The notes: generated by a model from the letters alone, not told the origin. DNA of 64,000 bases from Vibrio rhodolitus (GCF_003350325.1 NZ_QLYZ01000018.1:40914-104913), one strand, 5' to 3'. Numbered from the stretch's first letter, positions 17,218 through 26,149 are shown. A program made the numbers and translations.

Positions 17218-17866
17218 TGAGCTGGTACCCAAGTCCACGCACCGTCTTAATTACATTTGGGGCAATTTTTTTGCGAATGCGACCAATGAACACTTCAATC
17301 GTATTTGAGTCGCGATCAAAGTCTTGCTTGTAGATATGCTCGACAAGCTCAGTACGCGAGATCACCTTGTCGGCGTTATGCATAAAGTAGGCAACTACTT
17401 TATATTCAAGGGCAGTAAGGCTTACCGCTTCGCCCTGATACATAACTTTAGAAGTGCGTGTATCTAGGCTTAAGTTACCTACTTGCATTACTGGCGAAGC
17501 GTTACCTGAGGCACGACGCAGTTGAGCACGAATACGGGCAGTCAGTTCAACCATCTCAAATGGTTTAGTCAGATAATCATCAGCGCCGGCATTTAAACCT
17601 TCAACGCGCTGAGTTAGCGTGTCTCGCGCACTTAAGATTACCACAGGCGTGTTGATGTTTTCATCGCGAATGCCTTTAAGCACGGTGAGACCATCGAGCT
17701 TAGGTAAGCCTAAATCGAGCACAATCACATCCCACTCTTCTGAGGTGGCACGGTAAAGTGCATCAATACCATCTTGAGAAAGCTCAGGCACCCAGCCTGT
17801 TTGCTCAAGTGCTTCAATGATCTGTTCGCCCAAACGAGGCTCGTCTTCCACTACCAATATTTTCAT
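17207..17866 (-). CDS. OmpR/PhoP-family response regulator
   Basis: A 219-residue regulator. The receiver has VVEDEP, phospho-acceptor Asp51 in VIVLDLGLPKLDG and TKPFEMVEL. The C-terminal winged helix has LTALEYKVVAYFM, SRTELVEHIY and the final TVRGLGYQL. It is strongly similar in type to QseB/PhoP-like regulators and probably corresponds to CarR/VprA of V. cholerae. It is the middle gene of a PepSY-regulator-kinase operon, 2 bases after the PepSY gene and overlapping the kinase gene. Confidence 0.9.
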   Translation of the reverse strand: MKILVVEDEPRLGEQIIEALEQTGWVPELSQDGIDALYRATSEEWDVIVLDLGLPKLDGLTVLKGIRDENINTPVVILSARDTLTQRVEGLNAGADDYLTKPFEMVELTARIRAQLRRASGNASPVMQVGNLSLDTRTSKVMYQGEAVSLTALEYKVVAYFMHNADKVISRTELVEHIYKQDFDRDSNTIEVFIGRIRKKIAPNVIKTVRGLGYQLNAE

Positions 17867-17868
17867 TT

Positions 17869-18270
17869 TTAGTCTTCTGTACTTTTGAGTGCTTTCTTAA
17901 TGTTACGACCGCGAATTTCAATCATTTCCAAGGTTTCTGCGTTGTACTCCACCTTAATGATATTGTTGTTATAGTTAATTTTTAGTTCATAAACCCAAAT
18001 ATCGTCGTCTTCTTCGAGTTCAACTTTGATAATTCGACCGTGGAGATCACGCTCTACTGCCGCATACATCTCTGAAAATGGGCGAATGTAACCTTTTTGT
18101 ACCGCTTCGTAGACTTCATCTTGATCTTCTTCAAACTCGACTTTTGTGCCGGGCTTTTCTACATCACGGACGAGCTCATGACCATTGTCATGCTTGTGAG
18201 CATAGCTAGGAAAAGCGAATACGCTACATCCAGCAACTGCGATAAGGCTGATGAACAGCTTTTTAAACAT
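17869..18270 (-). CDS. Secreted PepSY-domain protein
   Basis: A protein of about 133 residues from the ATG at 18270 (MFKKLF); an in-frame start 6 codons upstream is also open. The signal peptide ends near SYAHKH. The mature part is rich in acidic residues and contains a PepSY-like domain (EVYEAVQKGYIRPFSEMY, later WVYELKINYNNN). PepSY proteins are thought to modulate peptidases or bind partners in the periplasm. It is first gene of the operon with the two-component pair, so it may feed a signal, perhaps metal or calcium binding, to the kinase. That role is inference. Confidence 0.8.
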   Translation of the reverse strand: MFKKLFISLIAVAGCSVFAFPSYAHKHDNGHELVRDVEKPGTKVEFEEDQDEVYEAVQKGYIRPFSEMYAAVERDLHGRIIKVELEEDDDIWVYELKINYNNNIIKVEYNAETLEMIEIRGRNIKKALKSTED

Positions 18271-18416
18271 AGAGTTACCTTTGCTCAAATTTTCTATTCG
18301 GTGGGACGTAAGGTGATAATTGTCACTTACTCCAGCATTGAATGAATTATAAATATTTCAACATGAACGCAAAGTGAATCAAGCCAAATTTGCTCAATTG
18401 GCTAGATAAATTCAGG

Positions 18417-20159
18417 TTAGCCTTGGTTGAGCTCATCTTCAAAGATACGATCGCGCATTTTCCAAAACCGTCCCACTTTTCGCGCAATTACAAATTGCGG
18501 CGGGCGGAAACGATGCTGGTTAGCCACCACCTTAGTGGGGGAGGACTCTTCAAATGGTCGATGTTTGTCTGCAAGGTGTGGGCGGACAAACTGTGCATGG
18601 AAACGTTCTTTCTGTTTGGCTGTGGTTAATGACCAAAACTCATGCACAGCCGCTTGGTTGTCACCTCGATAAGTGACCTTGAGTTGGTTTTTGCCTTTGT
18701 CGTCTTTAAACGTCGAAAGCTCCATCTCTAAGCATTCGAAAACTAACGCATCTTTTAGGTTTAACGCCTCTTTAAGCTTTTTGTCTGGGTCGACTAAGGT
18801 GGCATCGCACTCATGACAGATACGCGCAGCAATATCGTTGTCTGCGCCGCATTCACCACAGTATTTGGCGCGAAAACGATAGCCACAGTGTTCACGCTCG
18901 CCAGTTTCGTCATCCTCAAAATAGCCTTGGCAGCGGCGACCAAAATGCTCAAGCAAAAAGCCATTGCTATCAAGCTTGCCCCAGAAGTTGTTGTTAAAGC
19001 CACAAGCAGGGCAAGGAATGGTGATGATTTCACTGTCTGAGTCGGGTTTAGGATTACCTACTTCCGGTTGATATAAATCGTAACTGTTACCGGCATAATC
19101 GAGCACCAAGCACTCCTCTTTGCCCGGAGATAAGCGCAAGCCTCGCCCAACAATTTGCTGATATAAGCTGATGGATTCGGTCGGGCGTAAAATGGCGATT
19201 AAGTCGACATGGGGGGCGTCAAAGCCAGTGGTTAATACCGATACGTTAACCAAGTATTTGATCTTTTGGTCTTTGAATTGCTGAATTATGGCGTCACGCT
19301 CAGGTGTTGGCGTATCGCCAATCACGATCGCAGTTTGTCCCTCAGGCAGTAGACCATGAATTTCTTGTGCATGGCGCACGGTGGCAGCAAACACCATAAT
19401 GCCTTTTTTGTCGCCTGACATGTGGATGATCTGTTCGACGATCTGCGGTGTGGCGCGCTTGGCTTGATCAATCACCATATCCAGTTCCGACTCTTTATAA
19501 CGCCCCGTACTGGCGGGCTTAAGCTGCGAAAAGTCGTAACTGAGCACGGGCGCATCCATCATTCTTGCTGGAGTCAAAAATGCCTCGTCGAGCAGATAAC
19601 GAATCGGCAGTTCAAAAATACAATCACGGAAAAAGCGCGCCTCTTCGCTGCGTACTTGCCCACGCGTGTGGTATTGGTAAATCCAGCCGATGCCAAGGCG
19701 ATAGGGTGTGGCGGTTAAGCCGAGCACTTTCATACCAGGGTTTAATTCGCGCAAATGAGTGATGACTTTTTGGTAGCTAGAATCTTTATCTTCCGGCACG
19801 CGATGACATTCATCAATCACCAGCAGTGAGAATTGGTCTTTAAATGCATCGAGGTTGCGTACCACCGATTGCACCGAGGCGAACACAACTTGTTGGTCAG
19901 TCTCTTTTCGTCCTAGCCCGGCGGAAAAGATTGCCCCAGTTAAGCCATAACCTTCATATTTCGCGTGGTTTTGCTCTACCAGCTCTTTTACATGCGCTAA
20001 CACCAAGACTCTGCCTTTGGCAAGCCTTGCAAGTTCAGCAATCACAAGGCTTTTTCCAGCGCCTGTTGGTAGCACGATCACGGCGGGAGTTGAATGCTTT
20101 CTGAAATAGTGGATTACCGCTTTGACGGAATCAGCTTGATAGGGGCGCAGGGTGTACAT
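18417..20159 (-). CDS. radD: DEAD/DEAH-box helicase RadD
   Basis: Protein of 580 residues, close to E. coli RadD (YejH). Walker A motif LPTGAGKS, the DECH box in VIDECHR, the SAT-like GLTATPYRLG and helicase motif VI QIVGRGLRL are all present. Cysteine pairs CPACGF, CQGYF/HCGYRF, YCGECGADN and CHECD form zinc-binding sites in the C-terminal half. RadD takes part in RecA-dependent double-strand break repair and recombination. The ATG at 20159 (MYTLRPYQ) matches the E. coli start; a TTG 7 codons earlier is rejected. It is divergent from rsuA, the same arrangement as in E. coli. Confidence 0.95.
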   Translation of the reverse strand: MYTLRPYQADSVKAVIHYFRKHSTPAVIVLPTGAGKSLVIAELARLAKGRVLVLAHVKELVEQNHAKYEGYGLTGAIFSAGLGRKETDQQVVFASVQSVVRNLDAFKDQFSLLVIDECHRVPEDKDSSYQKVITHLRELNPGMKVLGLTATPYRLGIGWIYQYHTRGQVRSEEARFFRDCIFELPIRYLLDEAFLTPARMMDAPVLSYDFSQLKPASTGRYKESELDMVIDQAKRATPQIVEQIIHMSGDKKGIMVFAATVRHAQEIHGLLPEGQTAIVIGDTPTPERDAIIQQFKDQKIKYLVNVSVLTTGFDAPHVDLIAILRPTESISLYQQIVGRGLRLSPGKEECLVLDYAGNSYDLYQPEVGNPKPDSDSEIITIPCPACGFNNNFWGKLDSNGFLLEHFGRRCQGYFEDDETGEREHCGYRFRAKYCGECGADNDIAARICHECDATLVDPDKKLKEALNLKDALVFECLEMELSTFKDDKGKNQLKVTYRGDNQAAVHEFWSLTTAKQKERFHAQFVRPHLADKHRPFEESSPTKVVANQHRFRPPQFVIARKVGRFWKMRDRIFEDELNQG

Positions 20160-20232
20160 AAATTCTGTGAAATAGCTCAACTATTTGTTTTAGGCGCACT
20201 ATAATAGCGCAGCTAACTAAGTTGAGGTATCC

Positions 20233-20985
20233 ATGCAGCCAAATAAAGCGCAATCAAATAAAGCGCAAGCAAACAAATTACAGCAAGTGCGTTTGGACAA
20301 ATTTTTGTGTGACGCGTTAGGTGCGACACGCAAAGAAGCGACTAAAATTCTTAAAAGCGGCGAAGTAACGGTTAACGAGCAAGTCGTTAAAAGCGGTGCT
20401 ATCAAAGTAACGGATGAGTCTATCGTCGAGTGGCAAGGTCGCGAGATCAAGATGCAAGGCCCACGTTACATCATGTTGTACAAGCCAGATGGTTTCGTTT
20501 GTTCGCACGAAGATGGTTTTAACCACACTGCGTTTGTGCTGCTTGATGAGGTGAAGATGGAAGACTTGCACTTTGCTGGTCGCCTAGATGTCGACACCAC
20601 AGGTTTGGTTTTGATCACCGATGATGGTCAATGGTCGCACCGCATCACTTCACCGAAACACAAGTGTGAGAAAACTTACCGTGTGTGGCTGGCTGATGCG
20701 ATTGGTGATGATTACGCTGAGAAACTGGCGCAAGGTATTGAACTGCGTAACGAAAAAGAAGCAACACTACCGGCTAAAATGGAAATTGTGGATGCATCAA
20801 ACAATGAATTGCTGCTAACGATTTCTGAGGGTAAATACCATCAAGTTAAGCGTATGTTCGCCGCACTTGGTAACAAGGTTGATCAACTGCATCGTGAGCG
20901 TATCGGTGACATCGTCTTAGATGATGATCTAGAGCCGGGTGAATACCGTTACCTCACTCAGGAAGAAATTGATTCAGTGTGGTAA
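20233..20985 (+). CDS. rsuA: 16S rRNA pseudouridine(516) synthase
   Basis: A 250-residue enzyme that converts U516 of 16S rRNA to pseudouridine. It has an N-terminal S4 RNA-binding domain (VRLDKFLCDALGATRKEATK) and the catalytic motif GRLDVDTTGLVL, with Asp119 as nucleophile. ISEGKYHQVKRMFAALGN is the conserved C-terminal motif. About 18 residues precede the S4 domain, longer than in E. coli, and include a duplicated NKAQ segment encoded by a 15-base tandem repeat. The start has GTTGAGGTATCC upstream. It is followed by bcr as in E. coli. Confidence 0.95.
   Translation: MQPNKAQSNKAQANKLQQVRLDKFLCDALGATRKEATKILKSGEVTVNEQVVKSGAIKVTDESIVEWQGREIKMQGPRYIMLYKPDGFVCSHEDGFNHTAFVLLDEVKMEDLHFAGRLDVDTTGLVLITDDGQWSHRITSPKHKCEKTYRVWLADAIGDDYAEKLAQGIELRNEKEATLPAKMEIVDASNNELLLTISEGKYHQVKRMFAALGNKVDQLHRERIGDIVLDDDLEPGEYRYLTQEEIDSVW
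20240..20269 (+). repeat. 15-base tandem duplication at the rsuA N-terminus
   Basis: Two copies of AAATAAAGCGCAA(T/G)C lie head to tail inside the first codons of rsuA and encode repeated NKAQ residues before the S4 domain. The unit length is a multiple of three, so gain or loss would keep the frame. Confidence 0.8.
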
Positions 20986-21289
20986 TAAGCTTGGCGAAAT
21001 CACATCGGTTTTCTTACTAGGAAAAATCCTAGTAAGAAATAATCGCTAAAATAGGAAATTATTTAGTTCCTACTGGGAACTAGTGTTTTAGGTGATTTTC
21101 GTCGAGGATAGACTAGTCACACGTCACTTCACACGACCGTGTTCCGGTCGTGCATTCATAACTCAAATAACTCTTGTAATGGCTGATGCCAGAAGTGACT
21201 TGTGAATATCCCATTGGAAGGGGGTGTCTCAATTTTGCTTAGTTGCTGCAAGGATTGCGGTGGCTGAAATGCAACCGATTAGGAGACGT
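20986..21289. other. rsuA-bcr intergenic region with three hairpins
   Basis: Three inverted repeats stand in line: 21010-21039 (13-bp arms TTTCTTACTAGGA/TCCTAGTAAGAAA, AAAA loop), 21064-21082 (TAGTTCC/GGAACTA) and 21132-21152 (CACGACCG/CGGTCGTG). None is followed by a T-run, so they are more likely operators or leader RNA structures for bcr than terminators. No small gene was recognised. Confidence 0.6.
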
Positions 21290-22495
21290 ATGTCTAACAC
21301 TGCAACACAACACGCCAGCGCCCCACAAATCAGTTTTTTATTATTTCTCGTCTTGGGTGCGATTGGTGCTTTAACACCGCTTGCTATTGATATGTACTTA
21401 CCCGCGATGCCAACCATCGCCCGTGATTTAGGCGTTGGGGCTGGGGAAGTGCAATTTACGCTAACCGCGTACACCGCAGGTTTTGCTTTAGGGCAACTGA
21501 TTCATGGTCCGCTTGCCGATAGCTTTGGTCGACGACCAGTTTTGTTACTTGGCGTGCTGTTTTTTGGTTTTGCTTCAGTCGTGAGTGCAACCACTAACGG
21601 TATTGATGCTTTAACTTGGGTTCGTACCGCGCAAGGTTTTGCTGGCGCAGCAGCGGCAGTGATCATTCAAGCCGTAGTGCGTGACATGTTTGACCGTGAA
21701 GATTTCGCACGCGCAATGTCGTTTGTAACCTTAGTCATTACTATTGCTCCGTTAATTGCACCTATGATTGGCGGCTATTTAGCGATTTGGTTTGGCTGGC
21801 GTTCGATTTTTTGGGTACTCGCCATTTTCGCTGCCATCGTTATTTTATTGGTGCTGTGGAAAATTCCAGAGACACTTACGGCAGAGAAGAAGCAGCCACT
21901 ACGTTTAGCTACGACACTGCGTAATTACATCCGTTTATGTCGCAATCCTGTGGGTATGGGCTTGGTGCTTTCTGGTGCATTCTCATTTGCTGGTATGTTT
22001 GCGTTCTTAACCGCAGGTTCATTTGTTTACATTGATATCTATGGTGTCAGCCCTGAGCATTTTGGCTATCTGTTTGGTTTGAATATCATTGCAATGATCA
22101 TTATGACCAGCATTAACGGTCGTTTGGTGAAAAAAGTCGGCTCTCATGCAATGCTGCGTTTTGGTCTTTGGGTACAGCTAGCAGCAGGTTTAGGTTTATT
22201 TACCGCGTGGTCTCTCGATCTTGGATTGTGGGGCATTGTGCTGTTTGTTGTGATGTACATTGGCACCTTATCTACCATAGGCAGTAATGCCATGGCGCTT
22301 TTACTGAGCGGTTACCCGACGATGGCGGGTACGGCATCTTCTTTAGCTGGTACACTACGTTTTGGTATTGGCTCTATCATCGGTGCAATTGTTGCCGCGT
22401 TGCCAAATGGCGTCGCTTGGCCGATGATTTTAGTTATGACGGCATGCTCTGTTTTGTCTGCCGCATTTTATTGGTTATACGGAAGAAAGGCTTAA
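21290..22495 (+). CDS. bcr: MFS drug efflux transporter, Bcr/CflA family
   Basis: A 401-residue, 12-helix exporter. Motif A appears as HGPLADSFGRRPVLLLG, and the first helix has TPLAIDMYLPAMPTIARDLG, both diagnostic for Bcr/CflA. E. coli Bcr gives resistance to bicyclomycin and sulfonamides. The ATG at 21290 follows TAGGAGACGT; an upstream in-frame start at 21224 is rejected. Position after rsuA matches E. coli. The stop codon overlaps the next gene by one base (TAATG). Confidence 0.92.
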   Translation: MSNTATQHASAPQISFLLFLVLGAIGALTPLAIDMYLPAMPTIARDLGVGAGEVQFTLTAYTAGFALGQLIHGPLADSFGRRPVLLLGVLFFGFASVVSATTNGIDALTWVRTAQGFAGAAAAVIIQAVVRDMFDREDFARAMSFVTLVITIAPLIAPMIGGYLAIWFGWRSIFWVLAIFAAIVILLVLWKIPETLTAEKKQPLRLATTLRNYIRLCRNPVGMGLVLSGAFSFAGMFAFLTAGSFVYIDIYGVSPEHFGYLFGLNIIAMIIMTSINGRLVKKVGSHAMLRFGLWVQLAAGLGLFTAWSLDLGLWGIVLFVVMYIGTLSTIGSNAMALLLSGYPTMAGTASSLAGTLRFGIGSIIGAIVAALPNGVAWPMILVMTACSVLSAAFYWLYGRKA

Positions 22496-23160
22496 TGGCT
22501 GAATATACAGTTGAAATTCAAAAGTTGGTAAATGCTGCGTTAGAAGATATTCACGCAGAACATCAAGCGAAGAAGTTGGTGAATGCACCAGTAGCAAACA
22601 ACAATTTTATGATCCGCTGGGTGACAAAAGCATTAAAGAGCCAACGATTTCATCGTTGTGTGGTTGATGATCTCACTCGCTGGCAGAAGGCGGGGCGCAC
22701 CAAAGGTAACGACTCAAATCTGATGTTTACCTTTGAACGTATCTCATCTTTTTACCGAGATTTCTTCCCAGTGGAACAAGATGCCAAAGTAATCAAAGAC
22801 AGCGATGTGGAAGCATTTCTTGACGTGATGGAACAAGCGGGTTGGGAAGTCTCCACTTCTGAACCACTGGTTGGTGTAGGTAAAGTGCAGCTTTTCACTG
22901 AAGGTCAAAACTCGTTAGCACTCTGTTCTGAGCAGTGCGAAAAGTGTTTTGATGGTGAGTTGTTAGTTAAACCAATGAACTGGTTTGTGCGCGGTAATCA
23001 CGCGCTGTTTGTCGAAGCCGCAAGTAAAGCGGGCTTTATGGTGCATAAAGTGACTGACTACAAATCAAACGTGAAATACCACGGTGAGTACATTGTGTTC
23101 CCTGAGAACAAAGGTGCACAACTTGCTGAGATTCCAATTAGCTATCAAGTGGCTAAATAA
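22495..23160 (+). CDS. DUF2913 family protein
   Basis: A 221-residue cytosolic protein beginning MAEYTVEIQKLVNAALEDI. I recognise it as DUF2913, a family of unknown function found in Vibrio and relatives. It has no signal peptide or membrane helix. Notable are a cysteine cluster (ALCSEQCEKCF) in the middle, possibly metal-binding, and aromatic-rich ends. Translation is probably coupled to bcr, whose stop overlaps its ATG. A strong terminator follows, so the two genes form one unit. Confidence 0.8.
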   Translation: MAEYTVEIQKLVNAALEDIHAEHQAKKLVNAPVANNNFMIRWVTKALKSQRFHRCVVDDLTRWQKAGRTKGNDSNLMFTFERISSFYRDFFPVEQDAKVIKDSDVEAFLDVMEQAGWEVSTSEPLVGVGKVQLFTEGQNSLALCSEQCEKCFDGELLVKPMNWFVRGNHALFVEAASKAGFMVHKVTDYKSNVKYHGEYIVFPENKGAQLAEIPISYQVAK

Positions 23161-23177
23161 GCGCTTTTATTGAGTTG

Positions 23178-23205
23178 AAAAGCTTCCTTCGGGAAGCTTT
23201 TTTTA
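23178..23205 (+). terminator. Terminator after the bcr-DUF2913 unit
   Basis: AAAAGCTTCC and GGAAGCTTTT pair around a TTCG tetraloop and are followed by more T residues. This is a textbook intrinsic terminator. Confidence 0.92.
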
Positions 23206-23326
23206 TGCGAGGAGAATCGAAACGGGACAAATAGAGACGGGTAGTCTGTGTAGATAGAGGCTATTCTTTAAACAGGAACAACAAAAACACACAACTCTTG
23301 TTCAGCATGGAAGTGGGGGAGTGAGC

Positions 23327-23683
23327 ATGATGGATTATGAAAGTAAGCTTAAAGCGGCGAGCCAAGAACTCTATGAAAAAGGTGTCTGGAAGACACATTA
23401 CAATCCGCCCATTGCTAAGTTTCTTATTAAATTGGGGATGCGAATCCCACCGCCTCATTATCAGACTTTTTGGGACAATTTTATTATTTCGATGGCAACG
23501 TTTGCCACAGTTTGGGGCACGCTAAATTGGTTTGTGATTTGGCAAAGAGAAGGTAAGCCGATTCTTGAGGCTATTTTTATGTCGCTACTCGGCGGGGTGT
23601 TATTTGGACTGATTATGGCGGTTTTTTATTATGTTAGACGTAAGCAATTACAACTAACGGATTGGCGAAGATTGGGTGAATGA
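23327..23683 (+). CDS. Small membrane protein, probably DUF6404
   Basis: About 118 residues. A soluble N-terminal part (YESKLKAASQELYEKGVWK, then NPPIAKFLIKLGMRIPPPHY) is followed by two membrane helices near residues 55-72 and 80-100. The pattern resembles DUF6404, a family without known function; this naming is tentative. GGGGGA lies ahead of GTG/ATG/ATG codons, and the ATG at 23327 is chosen (23330 equally possible). It overlaps the following GNAT gene by 4 bases. Confidence 0.65.
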   Translation: MMDYESKLKAASQELYEKGVWKTHYNPPIAKFLIKLGMRIPPPHYQTFWDNFIISMATFATVWGTLNWFVIWQREGKPILEAIFMSLLGGVLFGLIMAVFYYVRRKQLQLTDWRRLGE

Positions 23684-24117
23684 TGGAGCTTATTCAAATA
23701 AAAGACACAGATAAACTTTACCAACAAGCGCTCGATTTACGTTATGAGCTGTTTTTTAAACAGCCAAACTTGCCAAGAGAAATCCTGTTTGATTCGCTGG
23801 AGAATAATAGCGTCCACATTGCAGTTGCCTGCGAAGACAACTTATACGCCTATGGGCGCTTGAGTGAGGGACGCCCGAATCAGTTTAAAATATCACAAAT
23901 GGTAGTGCGTCCTGATATGCAGGGACAAGGTTTAGGCACTCAAGTGCTCACTAAGTTGACGGATATTGCACGCGAAAGAAAAGCCAAGCAGATCTATTTG
24001 AATGCCAGATTACATGCGATAAAAATGTATGAAAATCTCGGCTTTAAAATCTCTGGTGATGCCTTTGTCGCGCAAAGTACCGGTGTGCCACATATAAAAA
24101 TGGTTAGGGATTATTAA
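23680..24117 (+). CDS. GNAT-family N-acetyltransferase
   Basis: A 145-residue acetyltransferase. The acetyl-CoA loop is seen in VVRPDMQGQGLGTQVL near residue 77, followed by LNARLHAIKMYENLGFK. The overall pattern resembles ElaA-like or generic GNAT proteins with unknown substrate. Its ATG overlaps the stop of the small membrane protein gene (ATGATG at 23680-23685), so the two are cotranscribed. Confidence 0.85.
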   Translation: MMELIQIKDTDKLYQQALDLRYELFFKQPNLPREILFDSLENNSVHIAVACEDNLYAYGRLSEGRPNQFKISQMVVRPDMQGQGLGTQVLTKLTDIARERKAKQIYLNARLHAIKMYENLGFKISGDAFVAQSTGVPHIKMVRDY

Positions 24118-24177
24118 AGATTTTTCATTTCGTTTCTAACCACACATTAGCCACATAAAACCTAGATAAGGACATGC

Positions 24178-24846
24178 ATGTTAGCTTTTCCCAATATCAA
24201 ACAACCTCAAGGTAGCCTTTATTGCGGTCCCTATTGCACAGTGGCTTGCTTATATGCGTTTGAGCAATTACCGCTAAAACAAGCTAAATTACTGCAGCGA
24301 TATAATCGTACAGAGAAAGCGTTTAATGGCGATGGGGTAACCATCAGTGAAAACCTTGACCTTGAAGAGGCGGCATTAGAGATCTACAAAATTATTGGTA
24401 TTGTCACCAAAGGTGAAAACCCCAGTTATATAGAGCATTCCGGTTATAACTCTCTCGCAGCAATGCTGTATGTGTTTGGTGAGTTTGGTCTTAAACGTGA
24501 GTTAGTGGTGCGTGATAGTCAGACTCTGAGTTATCTTCGTCGTGCTTATCCAACGGAATTAGAATTAGTCGATAAACTCGCTGTGCCAATCTGTATTCTT
24601 GATAACCAACCCTCAACACCGGATGGCACAATATTGATCCCCTTGATCATGGACCCTGACTCTCCGCACTACATCATCAACAATAGCCGCCGTGAATGGT
24701 TGGATACCAATATTGAAGAAATCTCGCCGGATTGGGACTTTATTGAAAAATGGCAAGAGAGTGACAAAAAATACAAAAACTCCACTTGGGTTGGTGTGGC
24801 AATTCGAGTCAGTCGCCTGTTTGATTCGCCAGTGCACTCACAATAG
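24178..24846 (+). CDS. Unknown protein with possible cysteine-peptidase (C39-like) fold
   Basis: A 222-residue cytosolic protein of no family I can name. The N-terminal pattern PQGSLYCGPYCTVACL places Gln11 and Cys16 as in papain-like and C39 peptidases. A histidine at 164 (SPHYIINNSRREWLDT) with following polar residues could complete the catalytic set. There is no signal peptide or membrane segment. AAGGACATGC precedes the ATG. It has its own spacing from neighbours and no coupled partner. It might be a peptidase, an amidase, a transglutaminase-like enzyme or a non-catalytic relative. Confidence 0.6.
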   Translation: MLAFPNIKQPQGSLYCGPYCTVACLYAFEQLPLKQAKLLQRYNRTEKAFNGDGVTISENLDLEEAALEIYKIIGIVTKGENPSYIEHSGYNSLAAMLYVFGEFGLKRELVVRDSQTLSYLRRAYPTELELVDKLAVPICILDNQPSTPDGTILIPLIMDPDSPHYIINNSRREWLDTNIEEISPDWDFIEKWQESDKKYKNSTWVGVAIRVSRLFDSPVHSQ

Positions 24847-25003
24847 CGCAGGTTGCCTTTTTATTATGATAAACGCTTACATTTTTGTTGCGTTTTAAGC
24901 TCGCGAATTTACGCTTTTAAATCAATCTTACAGTTAAAAAACGCTACAATGCGTTAACCGAAAGTGATCGGGATTTTAAGATTAGTAAGATGATGGATTT
25001 TTG

Positions 25004-25510
25004 ATGCAATTAAAAAAAATCGATAAGCAGTTATATCGCTCACGTTTAAATATTGTGATTGTCGCGTGTATTGCCAGTTTAGCTATCTCGAGCCTGGCAA
25101 TCTCTCAAAGTCTCATTTATTTGTTCCCTGATCCGTCAGGCTCTCATTTTCACTGGAATTTGCTGGGTGTTGTCGTGAGTGCGGTAATCTTGGCGAGTGT
25201 GTTAATCAAGCTGAAAACGCATCCCAAAATGGCAGAAGTGGCGTATGTTTGGCATTTAAAACAAGAGCTCAACCTTATTTACCGTAAAAATAAAAAGCTA
25301 TTAGCCGCCGCAGAGCAGGGAAATAAAGAGGCCATGCTTGCCCTGCATTTTAGTTATCAAGGTTCGCGTCAACTATGGCAATTGGATGACAATACCATCA
25401 CTATGACCAGTCTCAATAAGGCCGAAGAAAAGTTGGCTGAGTGGGTAAAGCAGTATGGCGTCACGCTCGATGTTAGCCAATATCACCGCCAATTGTTACA
25501 GGCATTTTAA
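25004..25510 (+). CDS. DUF3087 family membrane protein
   Basis: A 168-residue protein with two transmembrane helices near residues 15-38 and 50-67, followed by a mostly helical cytoplasmic part (KTHPKMAEVAYVWHLKQEL). I recognise it as DUF3087, a gammaproteobacterial family of unknown function. The ATG at 25004 is chosen over an adjacent TTG. A promoter-like TTACAG/TACAAT pair stands at about 24929-24952. It appears monocistronic. Confidence 0.75.
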   Translation: MQLKKIDKQLYRSRLNIVIVACIASLAISSLAISQSLIYLFPDPSGSHFHWNLLGVVVSAVILASVLIKLKTHPKMAEVAYVWHLKQELNLIYRKNKKLLAAAEQGNKEAMLALHFSYQGSRQLWQLDDNTITMTSLNKAEEKLAEWVKQYGVTLDVSQYHRQLLQAF

Positions 25511-25638
25511 TTATCTGTTTTGTCTTCAGTATGGCGAGTTAGATATGTCGCCTGATAGCTCATTTCTCAGACATTAATTTGCTAATCATGATCGTTATAG
25601 GCACATTGGTTCTCAGACAATTCAGTTCATACCATATA

Positions 25639-25680
25639 GCCTCCAGCCTTCTTTTATCGAAGACTGGGGGCGTTTTATTT
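25639..25680 (+). terminator. Terminator between DUF3087 and rnk
   Basis: GCCTCCAG and CTGGGGGC pair (one G-U), with an inner CTTC/GAAG extension, followed by GTTTTATTT. Confidence 0.7.
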
Positions 25681-25738
25681 GGTGTGAGGATGTCTTGGAA
25701 AAAATACGGCGAGCGTATTTTTGTTGTATGAGGACAGT

Positions 25739-26149
25739 ATGAATATCAAACCCGAAATTACCCTTTCATCGCTTGATGTAGATCGAATCTATAACTTAAT
25801 TGAATCACTACCGCGCAATGCAGTTTCAACAGAAAAACTAGAAGAGGAACTTGAGCGCGGTAATATTGTTGCACCGCAAGATGTGCCGGCGAACGTCGTG
25901 ACAATGAATTCGCGAGTACGTTTTATTATCGAGGCAACGAAAAAAGAGTTTGAAATGACCCTGGTATACCCAAGGGATATGGACAATAGCCTAGATAAGG
26001 TTTCGATTCTTGCCCCAATCGGGAGCGCTCTATTAGGCTTGTCGATTGGTGATTCAATTCATTGGCCGAAACCGGATGGCACAGACGTTAATGTGACCAT
26101 TCAAGACATTGTCTACCAACCGGAAAGAGCAGGTGAATTGTTAGTTTAG
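25739..26149 (+). CDS. rnk: Nucleoside diphosphate kinase regulator Rnk
   Basis: A 136-residue GreA/GreB-related protein that binds RNA polymerase. A short N-terminal coiled-coil-like region is followed by a C-terminal FKBP-like domain with ILAPIGSALLGLSIGDSI, the hallmark of the Rnk/Gre C-terminal domain. Rnk lacks the long cleavage-stimulating finger of GreA and influences nucleoside diphosphate kinase levels in other bacteria. AGGACAGT precedes the ATG. It is flanked by terminators on both sides, so it is a single-gene unit. Confidence 0.88.
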   Translation: MNIKPEITLSSLDVDRIYNLIESLPRNAVSTEKLEEELERGNIVAPQDVPANVVTMNSRVRFIIEATKKEFEMTLVYPRDMDNSLDKVSILAPIGSALLGLSIGDSIHWPKPDGTDVNVTIQDIVYQPERAGELLV

